This document shows, piece after piece, positions 26,593 to 35,373 of a DNA stretch of 64,000 nucleotides. The stretch covers positions 1 to 64,000 of the forward strand of contig CALGRR010000131.1 of assembly GCA_937880805.1 (NCBI GenBank), written 5' to 3'. The position numbers and the translations under genes were made by a program. This DNA is from an uncultured Clostridia bacterium. GTDB taxonomy: Bacteria; Bacillota; Clostridia; Oscillospirales; Acutalibacteraceae. Position 1 is the first letter of the stretch, and each line of letters opens with the position of its first letter. The notes under the pieces are model-generated. The model did no database searches and was not told the origin of the DNA. It saw nothing but the letters and a program-made list of their open reading frames with translations.

Positions 26593-27453
26593 ATGGGTTT
26601 ATATGCGATGACAAAATACTATTCTGTTTGCAATAAAATAATTTCAGTTAACGCACCGTCATTTTCCACGGATTTGGGTAATCTCAGATTATTCGAGGTT
26701 TTGCCGTCTCAAACAGATATTAAAGTTACCTGCAAGGTAGCTGAGAATCTTCCCCCGTTCCCCCGTAACGGCAAAGAATCAGAAAGCGGCATAACCGTTT
26801 CGTGGCAAGGAGATGATGTTTACCGTCATACGCCTATGGGAATTCACGAAGGCGCTCTTTCACGCTACAGCGTTTCTGATCCAACTTGCAGCGATGTTTA
26901 TTTTACTCATCGCAGCTATTCAACATTTTTCCATTTCCGATATTTCTGGAGCTCTGTTTCGTTAAGTCAGCTTCTGTTGCCGTTCAGAGTTTTGCTTTTT
27001 CACGCATCGTATATTTCGTATAAAAATAAAGCAATATTATTTTCAGCACCTTGCGGAACAGGTAAAAGCACGCAAGCTGAACTTTGGCGGATTCATAAAG
27101 ATGCGGAAATTATTAACGGCGACAAAGCCGGTGTTTCGATAGACGCTGAAGGAATCAACGCCCACGGGCTGCCGTTCAGCGGCACAAGCGGAATATGCAA
27201 AAACCGTTCATTGCCGTTAAGTGCAATAGTAATATTGGGGCAGGCAAAAGAAAACAGCATACGCAGACTTGACGGAACGGAAGCGTTAATGAATCTTGTC
27301 GGGAATGTTTATCTTGATTTTATTGCTCCCGGAGAAATGCAGAGCTGTGTTGATCTGTTAATAGAGTTGCTCAAAAAAGTTCCCGTTTACCGACTGGACT
27401 GCACCCCTGATGAGCACGCTGTTGAAAAGCTTGCAAAAGAATTAAAAATATAA
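26593..27453 (+). CDS. HPr-kinase-like P-loop protein (SynE/HprK-related)
   Basis: The protein is 286 residues. FSAPCGTGKSTQAELW (P-loop at about 153-160) and INGDKAGV (about 175-182) match the HprK/PEP-carboxykinase-type kinase fold found in many RiPP loci. The N-terminal 110 residues are distinct and may bind a partner. Neither ATG 26593 nor the in-frame ATG 26608 has a clear ribosome site, and the promoter is about 10 nt upstream, so translation may be near-leaderless. It is followed after 36 nt by the radical SAM gene. Known relatives sit next to radical SAM maturases; whether this one phosphorylates a peptide, a carrier or a lipid is unknown. Confidence 0.75.
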   Translation: MGLYAMTKYYSVCNKIISVNAPSFSTDLGNLRLFEVLPSQTDIKVTCKVAENLPPFPRNGKESESGITVSWQGDDVYRHTPMGIHEGALSRYSVSDPTCSDVYFTHRSYSTFFHFRYFWSSVSLSQLLLPFRVLLFHASYISYKNKAILFSAPCGTGKSTQAELWRIHKDAEIINGDKAGVSIDAEGINAHGLPFSGTSGICKNRSLPLSAIVILGQAKENSIRRLDGTEALMNLVGNVYLDFIAPGEMQSCVDLLIELLKKVPVYRLDCTPDEHAVEKLAKELKI

Positions 27454-27489
27454 CGAACCGATTTTTAAACAGATAAAAGGTTTATTCTT

Positions 27490-28593
27490 ATGAATTTGAA
27501 CTATTCAGTTTTTATTGACAGCTTGTTTCGGCAAGCATCCGAAAAGGGCACTCCGCTTTCAGGCTCTTTTGAACTGACATCCCGGTGCACCCTTAATTGT
27601 AAAATGTGCTATATACACCGTTCTCCGAATTCAAAGGAAGCTCTTTCAAAAGAAAAAAGTGCTGAATGGTGGATTGATTTGGCACAAAGAGCAGCCAACA
27701 AAGGAATGCTTCTTCTGCTTCTGACAGGCGGCGAGCCTTTGATACGAAAAGATTTTGAAGAAATTTATCTTGCCTGCCGCAATATGGGGCTTCTGGTTTC
27801 GGTTAACACGAACGGCACTCTTATTGATGACAGCAAAGTTGAGTTCTTTTCAAAAAATCTGCCGCAAAGGCTTAACATTTCGCTTTACGGCACTTCGCCC
27901 GAAACATACAAAAAACTTTGCGGTGACGGTGAAGCTTTCAATAAGGTTATCACAGCCATAAAAAAGCTGAAAGAAGCGGGTGTCAGTTTAAAGCTTAATT
28001 ACACAATAACCCCGTTTAACCAAGCTGATGCTGCAAAGGCTTATAATTTGGCAAAAGAATTGGAATTGCCGATTCAGCCGGTTTCATATATGTTCCCGCC
28101 TGTAAGATCATCGTGTCAGGCAGAAACCGTTCGTCTTTCAGCTGAAGAAGCGGCACACGCTCACTTTAATTGGCAGAAGCATCATTTCAGCGACCCGAAA
28201 GACTTCAGGCTTTTTCTTGAAGCAACAAAAAAAGGCGAATCGCCTCATCGAAACGAGGATGACTGCCTTGACAGCTGCGGCGAACGCATAAACTGCCGTG
28301 CAGGTTCGTCAACCTTCTGGGTCACATATAACGGCAGAATGACTCCTTGCGGAATGATGGCTGAGCCAAGCGTGCCGATTGAAGATTTTGAAACAGCTTG
28401 GAGCTTTATCCGTTCCGAGCGTGAAAAAATATTTCTTCCCGCAGAGTGCAAAACCTGCAGCCTGCGCAAATCCTGCGATATATGTGCTGCGGTGTCTTAT
28501 GCCGAAACCGGCAGATTTGACGGCGTTCCCGCTTATGTATGCGAAAAAGCAAAAATATATCACAAATTGTGCAAAGATGTCCTTTTAGAATAA
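27490..28593 (+). CDS. Radical SAM/SPASM peptide-modifying-type enzyme
   Basis: The protein is 367 residues. The cluster motif CTLNCKMC (Cys33, Cys37, Cys40) binds the SAM-cleaving 4Fe-4S cluster, and LTGGEPL follows at about 79-85. The last 110 residues hold about ten Cys in a SPASM pattern (DCLDSCGERINC, TPCGM, CKTCSLRKSCDIC, YVCEKA), expected to bind two auxiliary clusters. SPASM enzymes typically modify ribosomal peptides (thioether, C-C or epimer formation) or mature proteins. I do not see a separate PqqD-like recognition domain; the residues before Cys33 are too short for one. The partner HPr-kinase-like protein upstream could supply recognition. The enzyme class is well supported; the substrate is not. 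Confidence 0.88.
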   Translation: MNLNYSVFIDSLFRQASEKGTPLSGSFELTSRCTLNCKMCYIHRSPNSKEALSKEKSAEWWIDLAQRAANKGMLLLLLTGGEPLIRKDFEEIYLACRNMGLLVSVNTNGTLIDDSKVEFFSKNLPQRLNISLYGTSPETYKKLCGDGEAFNKVITAIKKLKEAGVSLKLNYTITPFNQADAAKAYNLAKELELPIQPVSYMFPPVRSSCQAETVRLSAEEAAHAHFNWQKHHFSDPKDFRLFLEATKKGESPHRNEDDCLDSCGERINCRAGSSTFWVTYNGRMTPCGMMAEPSVPIEDFETAWSFIRSEREKIFLPAECKTCSLRKSCDICAAVSYAETGRFDGVPAYVCEKAKIYHKLCKDVLLE

Positions 28594-28670
28594 AATTTTC
28601 ATTTTGCGAAAACAATTTTCGTTTTTAATAAATGAATTTATATAGATTAAGAAAAAATGGAGGTAATTTT

Positions 28671-31600
28671 ATGAAAATCTCAAAAAAGATTGTATCGTTA
28701 CTGCTTGCAGCAACAATGATACTCTCCTGCCTTGCGGTTGCGATTCCGTTTATTTCGCTCAAAACTTCTGCAGCAACAATTAACGGTATTACGCAGAGCT
28801 ACATTGTTCCGGAATCATCTCGTGACTCTGTATATGCCAGCTATGCTTCAGCATATCTTAACGGCTACAGTGAGCCTACAAAGTTGCTTATTCCCGGTCT
28901 CTCGGAGGCAAACAACTATGTTGTTCAGGGTATGGCATACTATCCCGAAAAAAATTGGGCTCTTATTACAGCATATCACAACAATGACTCCTCCCCCAGC
29001 CCCAGTATGGTTTACTGTATGGATATTGCGACCGGTGATTTCGTTGCAATGTTCTCATTTCTTAATGTTGACGGTACACCCAACACAGACCACGGCGGCG
29101 GTATCGCTATTTCCGAACATAACATTTACTATTCCTGCGGTGATAAGGACAGATCGATTGCCTATGCCCCCCTTTCTGCTATTGAAGGAATTGAAAACGA
29201 TGCAACCAAATACAGAGCAGTTCAGCTTGTAGCTGAGCAGACCTTCTATGAGACAGGTTCTGTTGCTGACGGTAACAAAACCGCTTACACGGCATACTGC
29301 TGTTATGACCAGGGTGTTCTCTGGACAGGTAACTTCTACAATGACGGTGTTTTGTTGGGACTTATTGCGGCTGATTACAATGTTAAGGCACACAGTAATT
29401 ATCCTTCTATGGTATGGGGCTACGAGCTTTCCGGTAACAGTTCTGCCGAGGAATGGGCAAACCTTACCTCAAACACCCAGAACTGTCAGGGTAACCCCTC
29501 TTATGTAATCGCTCTTCCCAACGATATCATTGATGTTCAGTATGCTACTGTTGACGACGGACGTCTTTACCTCAGCCGTTCCTACGGTACCGGTACTGAA
29601 ACCTCTCAAAATGCTGGTATGTCGGAGTACAGCCAGTTGTCAATTACCGATATTGACCTTGCTGTTCCCGGCAATACATCAATTACGTTCACAACCGACG
29701 CAAACGGTACACAGAGAACGGTTAATAACGCTTACTCCATTCCCTCATCTGAAATTAAAACCTTTGACTTTATGCCTATGTCAGAAGGTCTTTGCATTAT
29801 CGATGACTATGTTTATATGACCTTTGAGAGTGCCTGCTATAAGTACTATAAAGATGCCGGCATTATGGGTAACTGTGACGTCCCCATCGACGTTGTATGG
29901 AAAATTGACCAGTACGGTCTTTTGGGTCACGAGCGTCCCGATGAAAAGGATGTTACCGCTTACCAGAAGGTTATGAGTCTTTCCGAAATCAGCGCCACAG
30001 ACGAATATATGGTTGTTTACGAATCGGAAATGAAAGCCGAAGGTAACCAAAACAATATTATCTATGCCCTTGATAGCTACGGAGGCTATAAGGGCGACAG
30101 ACTTCCGAAAACTGATGCCGGTACCCAGGCAAACACTCTTGACTCTATGGGTATGATCGGTCACGAAATTACCGATTACCATAAATACACAAATGCCGAC
30201 GGTGACGAATTCCTTATTTTGGATAATCCCGAAGAAGATGATGCTCCTAACATCCGTTGGAATCTTATCGGTGCGGGTACGGATTCAACCCGTATTCATA
30301 GCGTTTCCTTATATAATGCCAGCTATAGCTACCTTTATTTTGATTCGCGTTTGATTTATATGTCCACCATGAATAACAGCAATCTGGATTCAATCAAATT
30401 TGCGGAAAAGGAAATTAACGGTGTAAAATATCCCGGTGAATTCTTTATACATAATAATGGCACTTCCTTCCTGTGGTGTAACGACGGCTCCAACGAAGCC
30501 TATATGAAAGCCTATGATGATTATTATCTTAACGGCGATTCAACCAAAAAATACTTAAACGAAAAAGAGGTTCCCGGCACCTTCCATACCGATGCTCTTA
30601 AACGGGATGAAAGTGGCAACTCAGGCAACCAGGCAGGAGAACTTCCCGCGCCTTATAAGTTAGGCTCCTTTAACATCTATAAGCGTATAACCATTGACCC
30701 CGAAACAATGGGCGGTACAGGTCTTGAAACTGATCTTAAGGCAGAGCTTCAGCCCGACGGTACATATACCATCAATATGGGTACCTATGCAACAAGCGAG
30801 GCTCATAAGTATCTCGGCGAATCGGGCTTACCCACCGACTTTATGTTCGTGCTTGATGCTTCCGGTTCAATGACCAACAACACCGACTACGTAACCTACC
30901 AGAGTCAAGGTAACAAAGATATCAGCCGAGGTATGGCTAACGACGGCACGGGTTATTATGTATATGTTGACAATGCAATAAAGTCCGACGGCACGGTTGT
31001 TCCTGTAAACCAGTTCTGTTTGCTCGACGGTCACTACAGCGGTGTCTTAAGCTGGGCGAAATACTGGGTTGGTGCCGTAGCTCAGGACGGCAGCGAAGCT
31101 GAATATTTTGTTGATACCGACGGTAAGTTCAAATGGTCAGAAAGCCAGATTACAAAGGTCAGCGGTGCTGATACAACCATAACAAATACTCTCCCCGTTT
31201 ACAGAAAGGTAACCACTACCCGTCTTCAGGGTATGAAAGATACTGTTAACAGCTTTATTTCAAAAATTGACGCAAATGCCCAGACATATAACATTGAGCA
31301 CCGAGTTGGTATCGTAACCTTCGGCTCTGACGGCAACGATGAAAACAGTGATGCTTACCTCAACACAGGTGTATATTCAACCTTAGGCGGTACAACATTA
31401 AATCAATATGGTTATGATGACCTCACTGCTCACTATGCAGCGGCATTCTATCCTTCAAACCACTCTAACCTCAAAACAATAGTTAACTCTATAACCACTA
31501 ACGTACAAGACCCCGATACCTTTGCCAATTACGGAATGGAGATGGCTGTTAACTGCTATGCCCAGCAATCGCCTGCGTTTGGCGGTGCCGGTGACAGATA

Positions 31601-34196
31601 TTACGCTGATTTCACCGACAGCGAGGGTATTTTACACGAAAAGAATGCCAATGCGGTTGTTATCTTCCTTACAGACGGTTGCCCCGGTAAAGGCGGCTCT
31701 AACACTGATTCGGCAACAGAGGTTTCCAACAAAGCTATTCCTTCATCAAACGCAATCAAGGCTAACGGCGGTGTTGTTTATTCCGTTCAGATCAGTAATG
31801 CATCTATGGCTGGCTTCGATATGGCAGCTTATATGAACGGCGTATCATCCAACTACCCAAATGCGTCAGCCCTGACCTCACTTGGCACACAATCCTCCTC
31901 TGATTATTATGTTAAGGCTGCAACCGACGGCTCAGTTGACGTCGCTATGGTTCTTAATAATGTTTTCGAACACATTGAAAATAACTATATCGACGTTGGT
32001 ACTGCCATTACGCTCGATGAAGACTCAATCGTTCGCCAGATGCTCGGTTCTAACTTTAAGCTTACAGACAAGTCAAAGGTTACAACAACAACATCTTCAA
32101 TCACAGAAGACGTTATCGGTAATATTAAGTTTGGCAACGGCGTAGCAACAAGCGGCGTTACCGCAACACCTGATGTTGCTAATAATACGGTTCAGGTTAC
32201 CGGCTTTGACTATTCCTCTAACTATTATGCAAAGAATGCGAAAGAGGGCAAACGACTTAACATCATTATTGATAATGTTTTACCCGTTGACACCGATGAG
32301 GAATCAATGAATATAAGCAACGGAACATATACCGCAATTTATGAAAATGCCGATAATATGAGTGCTAACAAGAAGTTCAAGGGTTATCCCAATGCGGCAT
32401 TCTCGATTCCAGAATATACTTATGTTCTCGACTACGGTATGCAGATGCTTGATACCGATATCAACGGTACACTTAAATCTGTAAGCGATACGCTTTCAAA
32501 GCAGGCAGATGCAAACGGCAACATTAAATACAACACATCTGACGCACAGGGTGCGGTTGCTATTGCCGATAATGGCCTTAACCTTAAATACAGCATCACT
32601 CCCTCTCAAACCGCAATTGATAAGAACTATGTTCTCATCCAGCGTAATAACGGTGAATACGACTGGTTCCAGATAAATGTTGTTCCCGCTTCAAATGTTT
32701 ATTATGAACAGAGCAGCTTTACAAAAGGCACAACAGGCAAAGCAAGCTGGACAAATGACGGCACCCAGACTTTCTATTATCAGACTCCGGGTAATGATCC
32801 CAAAACAGATGTTCATGGCTATGACGATAACTATGCAGACAAAGTTAACGGACATTCTAACGGTGTTGCAAGCAAGGTTACACTTAGCCAGAGTGCCACA
32901 AAATCCGATTCACAGAAATTCACCTTCACCGGAACAGGCTTTGATCTTGTTTCTGCTTGCGGCCCCACAACAGGCATTCTTGTCGTTAAGGTTACCGATT
33001 CACAGGGCAATCTTGTAAAAGCTTTTATTGTTGACACCTATTACGGTTACAGCACTGCAACCGGCAGCCCGATAACGCTTAACGAGAACAATCTTCTTTG
33101 TCAGGTCCCTGTTGTAAGCTTCAAAAATGATTCAGGTAATGCTCAGAACTATAATGTCGATGTAACAGCAGTTTATCTTTCAACCTCAAACGCTCTTGCT
33201 CCCCAGCAGGCAAGCATCACCGAAACAGAAACCGAAGACGGAATTGAGGTTGCAACAGCAGTTGTAACAGATAATTCCGCAATTTACGATGAGCTTGCAG
33301 CTCTCGGAATGAACGATCTTGTTAACGCAGATCTTGAGTTCGTATGGTTTGACGATAATTCAATCCTCAACGGCGGCACAGGCGCATACGGCACAGAAGA
33401 CGGCATTGAAATGGCAGACGACGCTTCCAAGAGCCTCTACTGCTACCTCGACGGTTTACGTATCTACCATCCTCTCGGAAGCAACAGCTCAGACTATATC
33501 CTTTCCGAACAGAGTGCAACATATCTCAATGTTATTAATGAAATCAAAAACAATAAGATCGGAACCGATCCCAATCTTACCAACATCGGAAACATTGCAT
33601 ATATTGGCAGAGATTTGACCGACGGCGAAACACTTTCCTTTGCTGATTATCAGAACGAAGGTCCTCAGAATGAGCTTTATCTCAAGCCCGGTTCAGGCAG
33701 TCTTGCTTTTAAAGTTCAGCTCGGCATTAACTCTGCAAAGATTCATCTCGGTCTCCGTGCTGTAAACGGTACATCAAGTGTTACAATAGGCAGTGGAAAT
33801 AAAGCAGCTGTATTCGATATTAACAGTGCAACCGAAATGTATTATGACATCACAGAACTTCTCGATGTTGATAGTAATGGTATTGCAACCATAACAATTC
33901 AGAATACAGGTTCAGCCGGTGTTCTTGCAGTAAACAATGTTAAGTTGACTCAGGGAAGTGCTGCTGCACCCATTACAGAAGATGATCTGAGTACATTCTC
34001 ATTGGCAATAAATGCTCCTGCCGAAGAAGCTTTTGTTGTAAACGGCAAGGTAACAACTGAAAAATCTGAAGTTGAAGAACCCGTTGAAAAAACGTTTATC
34101 GAAAAATTAGTGGAATTCTTCAAAAACATTTTTGTATATATCGTAAATACAGTTAAAAATGTTTTTGCAATTTTATCAAAAGGAGGTATGGCTTAA
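28671..34196 (+). CDS. Giant secreted von Willebrand factor A surface protein
   Basis: The protein is 1841 residues. The start is ATG 28671, with TGGAGG 8 nt upstream, and gives a signal peptide MKISKKIVSLLLAATMILSC with cleavage near KTSAA. Residues about 35-700 look like repeated beta-propeller/WD-like blades (YVVQGMAYYPEKNWALITAY, HGGGIAISEHNIYYS). A vWA domain (about 720-1110) has the MIDAS motif DASGS, IFLTDG, and a large insert between them. Beta-rich modules follow. The end is a Glu/Lys spacer, then FIEKLVEFFKNIFVYIVNTV and a short KGGMA tail. vWA domains bind protein or metal, so a role in adhesion or as a scaffold is likely. It sits between the radical SAM gene and a 79-residue peptide gene on one message, so it could be a substrate, a carrier or the final surface product. 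Confidence 0.88.
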   Translation: MKISKKIVSLLLAATMILSCLAVAIPFISLKTSAATINGITQSYIVPESSRDSVYASYASAYLNGYSEPTKLLIPGLSEANNYVVQGMAYYPEKNWALITAYHNNDSSPSPSMVYCMDIATGDFVAMFSFLNVDGTPNTDHGGGIAISEHNIYYSCGDKDRSIAYAPLSAIEGIENDATKYRAVQLVAEQTFYETGSVADGNKTAYTAYCCYDQGVLWTGNFYNDGVLLGLIAADYNVKAHSNYPSMVWGYELSGNSSAEEWANLTSNTQNCQGNPSYVIALPNDIIDVQYATVDDGRLYLSRSYGTGTETSQNAGMSEYSQLSITDIDLAVPGNTSITFTTDANGTQRTVNNAYSIPSSEIKTFDFMPMSEGLCIIDDYVYMTFESACYKYYKDAGIMGNCDVPIDVVWKIDQYGLLGHERPDEKDVTAYQKVMSLSEISATDEYMVVYESEMKAEGNQNNIIYALDSYGGYKGDRLPKTDAGTQANTLDSMGMIGHEITDYHKYTNADGDEFLILDNPEEDDAPNIRWNLIGAGTDSTRIHSVSLYNASYSYLYFDSRLIYMSTMNNSNLDSIKFAEKEINGVKYPGEFFIHNNGTSFLWCNDGSNEAYMKAYDDYYLNGDSTKKYLNEKEVPGTFHTDALKRDESGNSGNQAGELPAPYKLGSFNIYKRITIDPETMGGTGLETDLKAELQPDGTYTINMGTYATSEAHKYLGESGLPTDFMFVLDASGSMTNNTDYVTYQSQGNKDISRGMANDGTGYYVYVDNAIKSDGTVVPVNQFCLLDGHYSGVLSWAKYWVGAVAQDGSEAEYFVDTDGKFKWSESQITKVSGADTTITNTLPVYRKVTTTRLQGMKDTVNSFISKIDANAQTYNIEHRVGIVTFGSDGNDENSDAYLNTGVYSTLGGTTLNQYGYDDLTAHYAAAFYPSNHSNLKTIVNSITTNVQDPDTFANYGMEMAVNCYAQQSPAFGGAGDRYYADFTDSEGILHEKNANAVVIFLTDGCPGKGGSNTDSATEVSNKAIPSSNAIKANGGVVYSVQISNASMAGFDMAAYMNGVSSNYPNASALTSLGTQSSSDYYVKAATDGSVDVAMVLNNVFEHIENNYIDVGTAITLDEDSIVRQMLGSNFKLTDKSKVTTTTSSITEDVIGNIKFGNGVATSGVTATPDVANNTVQVTGFDYSSNYYAKNAKEGKRLNIIIDNVLPVDTDEESMNISNGTYTAIYENADNMSANKKFKGYPNAAFSIPEYTYVLDYGMQMLDTDINGTLKSVSDTLSKQADANGNIKYNTSDAQGAVAIADNGLNLKYSITPSQTAIDKNYVLIQRNNGEYDWFQINVVPASNVYYEQSSFTKGTTGKASWTNDGTQTFYYQTPGNDPKTDVHGYDDNYADKVNGHSNGVASKVTLSQSATKSDSQKFTFTGTGFDLVSACGPTTGILVVKVTDSQGNLVKAFIVDTYYGYSTATGSPITLNENNLLCQVPVVSFKNDSGNAQNYNVDVTAVYLSTSNALAPQQASITETETEDGIEVATAVVTDNSAIYDELAALGMNDLVNADLEFVWFDDNSILNGGTGAYGTEDGIEMADDASKSLYCYLDGLRIYHPLGSNSSDYILSEQSATYLNVINEIKNNKIGTDPNLTNIGNIAYIGRDLTDGETLSFADYQNEGPQNELYLKPGSGSLAFKVQLGINSAKIHLGLRAVNGTSSVTIGSGNKAAVFDINSATEMYYDITELLDVDSNGIATITIQNTGSAGVLAVNNVKLTQGSAAAPITEDDLSTFSLAINAPAEEAFVVNGKVTTEKSEVEEPVEKTFIEKLVEFFKNIFVYIVNTVKNVFAILSKGGMA

Positions 34197-34436
34197 ATGG
34201 CACAATATATTAAACCCAGCATAAATCTTATTGAAACAATTACTCCCCTCAGCATTGCCGGTGCTTGCACCACTTCAGCTGAAGACCTCCAGATATTAGG
34301 CGAGATTTTCGGTATCACAGACTGGAAAACTGCTTTTGCAACAGGTGAAGGTTGCACAGTAGAATATCCCGTTGAGCAATACTGCAAGTTCACTTCTGTT
34401 GAAAACGGCGTTGCCACAGTTGTTCTCGAAAGCTGA
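34197..34436 (+). CDS. 79-residue Cys-containing peptide, candidate RiPP precursor
   Basis: The gene begins directly after the surface-protein stop (TAA-ATG) with a strong AAAGGAGG about 10 nt upstream, inside the end of the previous gene. The peptide starts MAQYIKPSINLIE, a layout (Y-x-KP-x-hydrophobic) common in Clostridia leader peptides, then PLSIAGAC. Cys are at 24, 53 and 63. The C-terminal part is rich in Gly/Thr/Val/Glu and free of basic residues. It is last in the operon, and a strong terminator follows at 34476. Size, position and the neighbouring radical SAM/SPASM enzyme, protease and exporter support a precursor role, but no homolog or core boundary is established. Alternative: a small structural partner of the vWA protein. 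Confidence 0.55.
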   Translation: MAQYIKPSINLIETITPLSIAGACTTSAEDLQILGEIFGITDWKTAFATGEGCTVEYPVEQYCKFTSVENGVATVVLES

Positions 34437-34475
34437 TTTTCAGCAACTTCTGTTACTGCAATAAATAAAGTTTCA

Positions 34476-34511
34476 AAGCCTGTACGGTTAATTCCGTGCA
34501 GGCTTTTTTCT
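34476..34511 (+). terminator. Strong terminator of the radical SAM/surface-protein operon
   Basis: AAGCCTGTACGG (34476-34487) pairs with CCGTGCAGGCTT (34494-34505), one G-U pair, and is followed by six T. It lies 40 nt past the stop of the 79-residue peptide gene and separates this operon from the polysaccharide operon. Confidence 0.9.
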
Positions 34512-34565
34512 TTTGCATTTTTCTGTTATATAATAAGGAAAATAATAAAAATAAATAATAATATG

Positions 34566-34595
34566 TTGACTTTAATATTGAATTTATAGTATTAT
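34566..34595 (+). promoter_or_regulatory. Likely promoter of the polysaccharide operon
   Basis: TTGACT (34566-34571) and TATTAT (34590-34595) are separated by 18 nt in AT-rich DNA, about 37 nt before ATG 34632. No internal terminator is evident downstream, so it may drive much of the 29-kb gene run. Confidence 0.6.
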
Positions 34596-34631
34596 ATAGT
34601 ATGTATAAGTATGTATTGGTGGAGGTGCGTC

Positions 34632-35357
34632 ATGGTTGATATTCATTGCCATATTCTGCCCGGTCTTGACGACGGTTCGGATAACATTGAAGAGTCAGTC
34701 AGAATGGCACGCCTTGCCGTTAAAGGCGGAACAAAAGCCATAATCGTCACCCCCCACAGCAATATCCCGGATTCATATCAGAACTATTGCGATAAGGCTT
34801 ATGTTGAAAAATTCAAGGCTCTGAATTCACGCCTAAAGGATGAAAATATTCCTCTGAAAATATACCCGGGGCACGAAATCTTTGCCGCAGGCAATCTTGT
34901 TGAAATGATAAAAAGCAAAAAACTGCTTACCCTTTGCGATTCCGATTACCCGCTGGTTGAATTCGGTTTTACCGAGCATTCCGATTCGGTTTATGAGAAA
35001 CTGCAGCTTCTTATTGCGGAGGGTCTGACTCCGATTGTTGCCCATCCCGAAAGATACGCTTTTGTTGCACAGGATGAATCCGCACCGCACAGACTGAAAA
35101 ATATGGGCTGCCTGCTTCAGATTAACAAAGGAAGCCTTAAAGGCAGCTTCGGCAGGGGTGCATTGGCGGTTTCGCACGGCATTATTGAATATGAGCTTGC
35201 CGATTTCGTTGCAAGCGACGCCCACAGCCCCTATATGAGAACTCCGTATCTTGCGGATGCTCACGAAATCATCAGCGATATTCATTCAGAGGAATACGCA
35301 GATTTGCTGTTAAGCATCAATCCCGCCAAAATTCTTAAAAACGAAAAATTCATTTGA
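34632..35357 (+). CDS. CpsB/CapC-type PHP-domain tyrosine-protein phosphatase
   Basis: The protein is 241 residues from ATG 34632 (TGGAGG 7 nt upstream; the frame is open 7 codons more). The PHP metal-binding motifs are DIHCHILPGLDDG, IVTPHSN, PGHEI, AHPERY and SDAH. In Gram-positives this Mn-dependent phosphatase dephosphorylates the BY-kinase tail of the Wzz/Wzc pair and tunes capsule length. It is first in the operon, upstream of two BY-kinase-like genes. Confidence 0.9.
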   Translation: MVDIHCHILPGLDDGSDNIEESVRMARLAVKGGTKAIIVTPHSNIPDSYQNYCDKAYVEKFKALNSRLKDENIPLKIYPGHEIFAAGNLVEMIKSKKLLTLCDSDYPLVEFGFTEHSDSVYEKLQLLIAEGLTPIVAHPERYAFVAQDESAPHRLKNMGCLLQINKGSLKGSFGRGALAVSHGIIEYELADFVASDAHSPYMRTPYLADAHEIISDIHSEEYADLLLSINPAKILKNEKFI

Positions 35358-35373
35358 TTATAAGGTGAAAAGA

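Noticed and set aside
34441..34631. Riboswitch or small RNA before the polysaccharide operon
   Set aside because: Only a terminator, AT-rich DNA and a likely promoter are visible; the predicted leader is about 30 nt, too short for a riboswitch.
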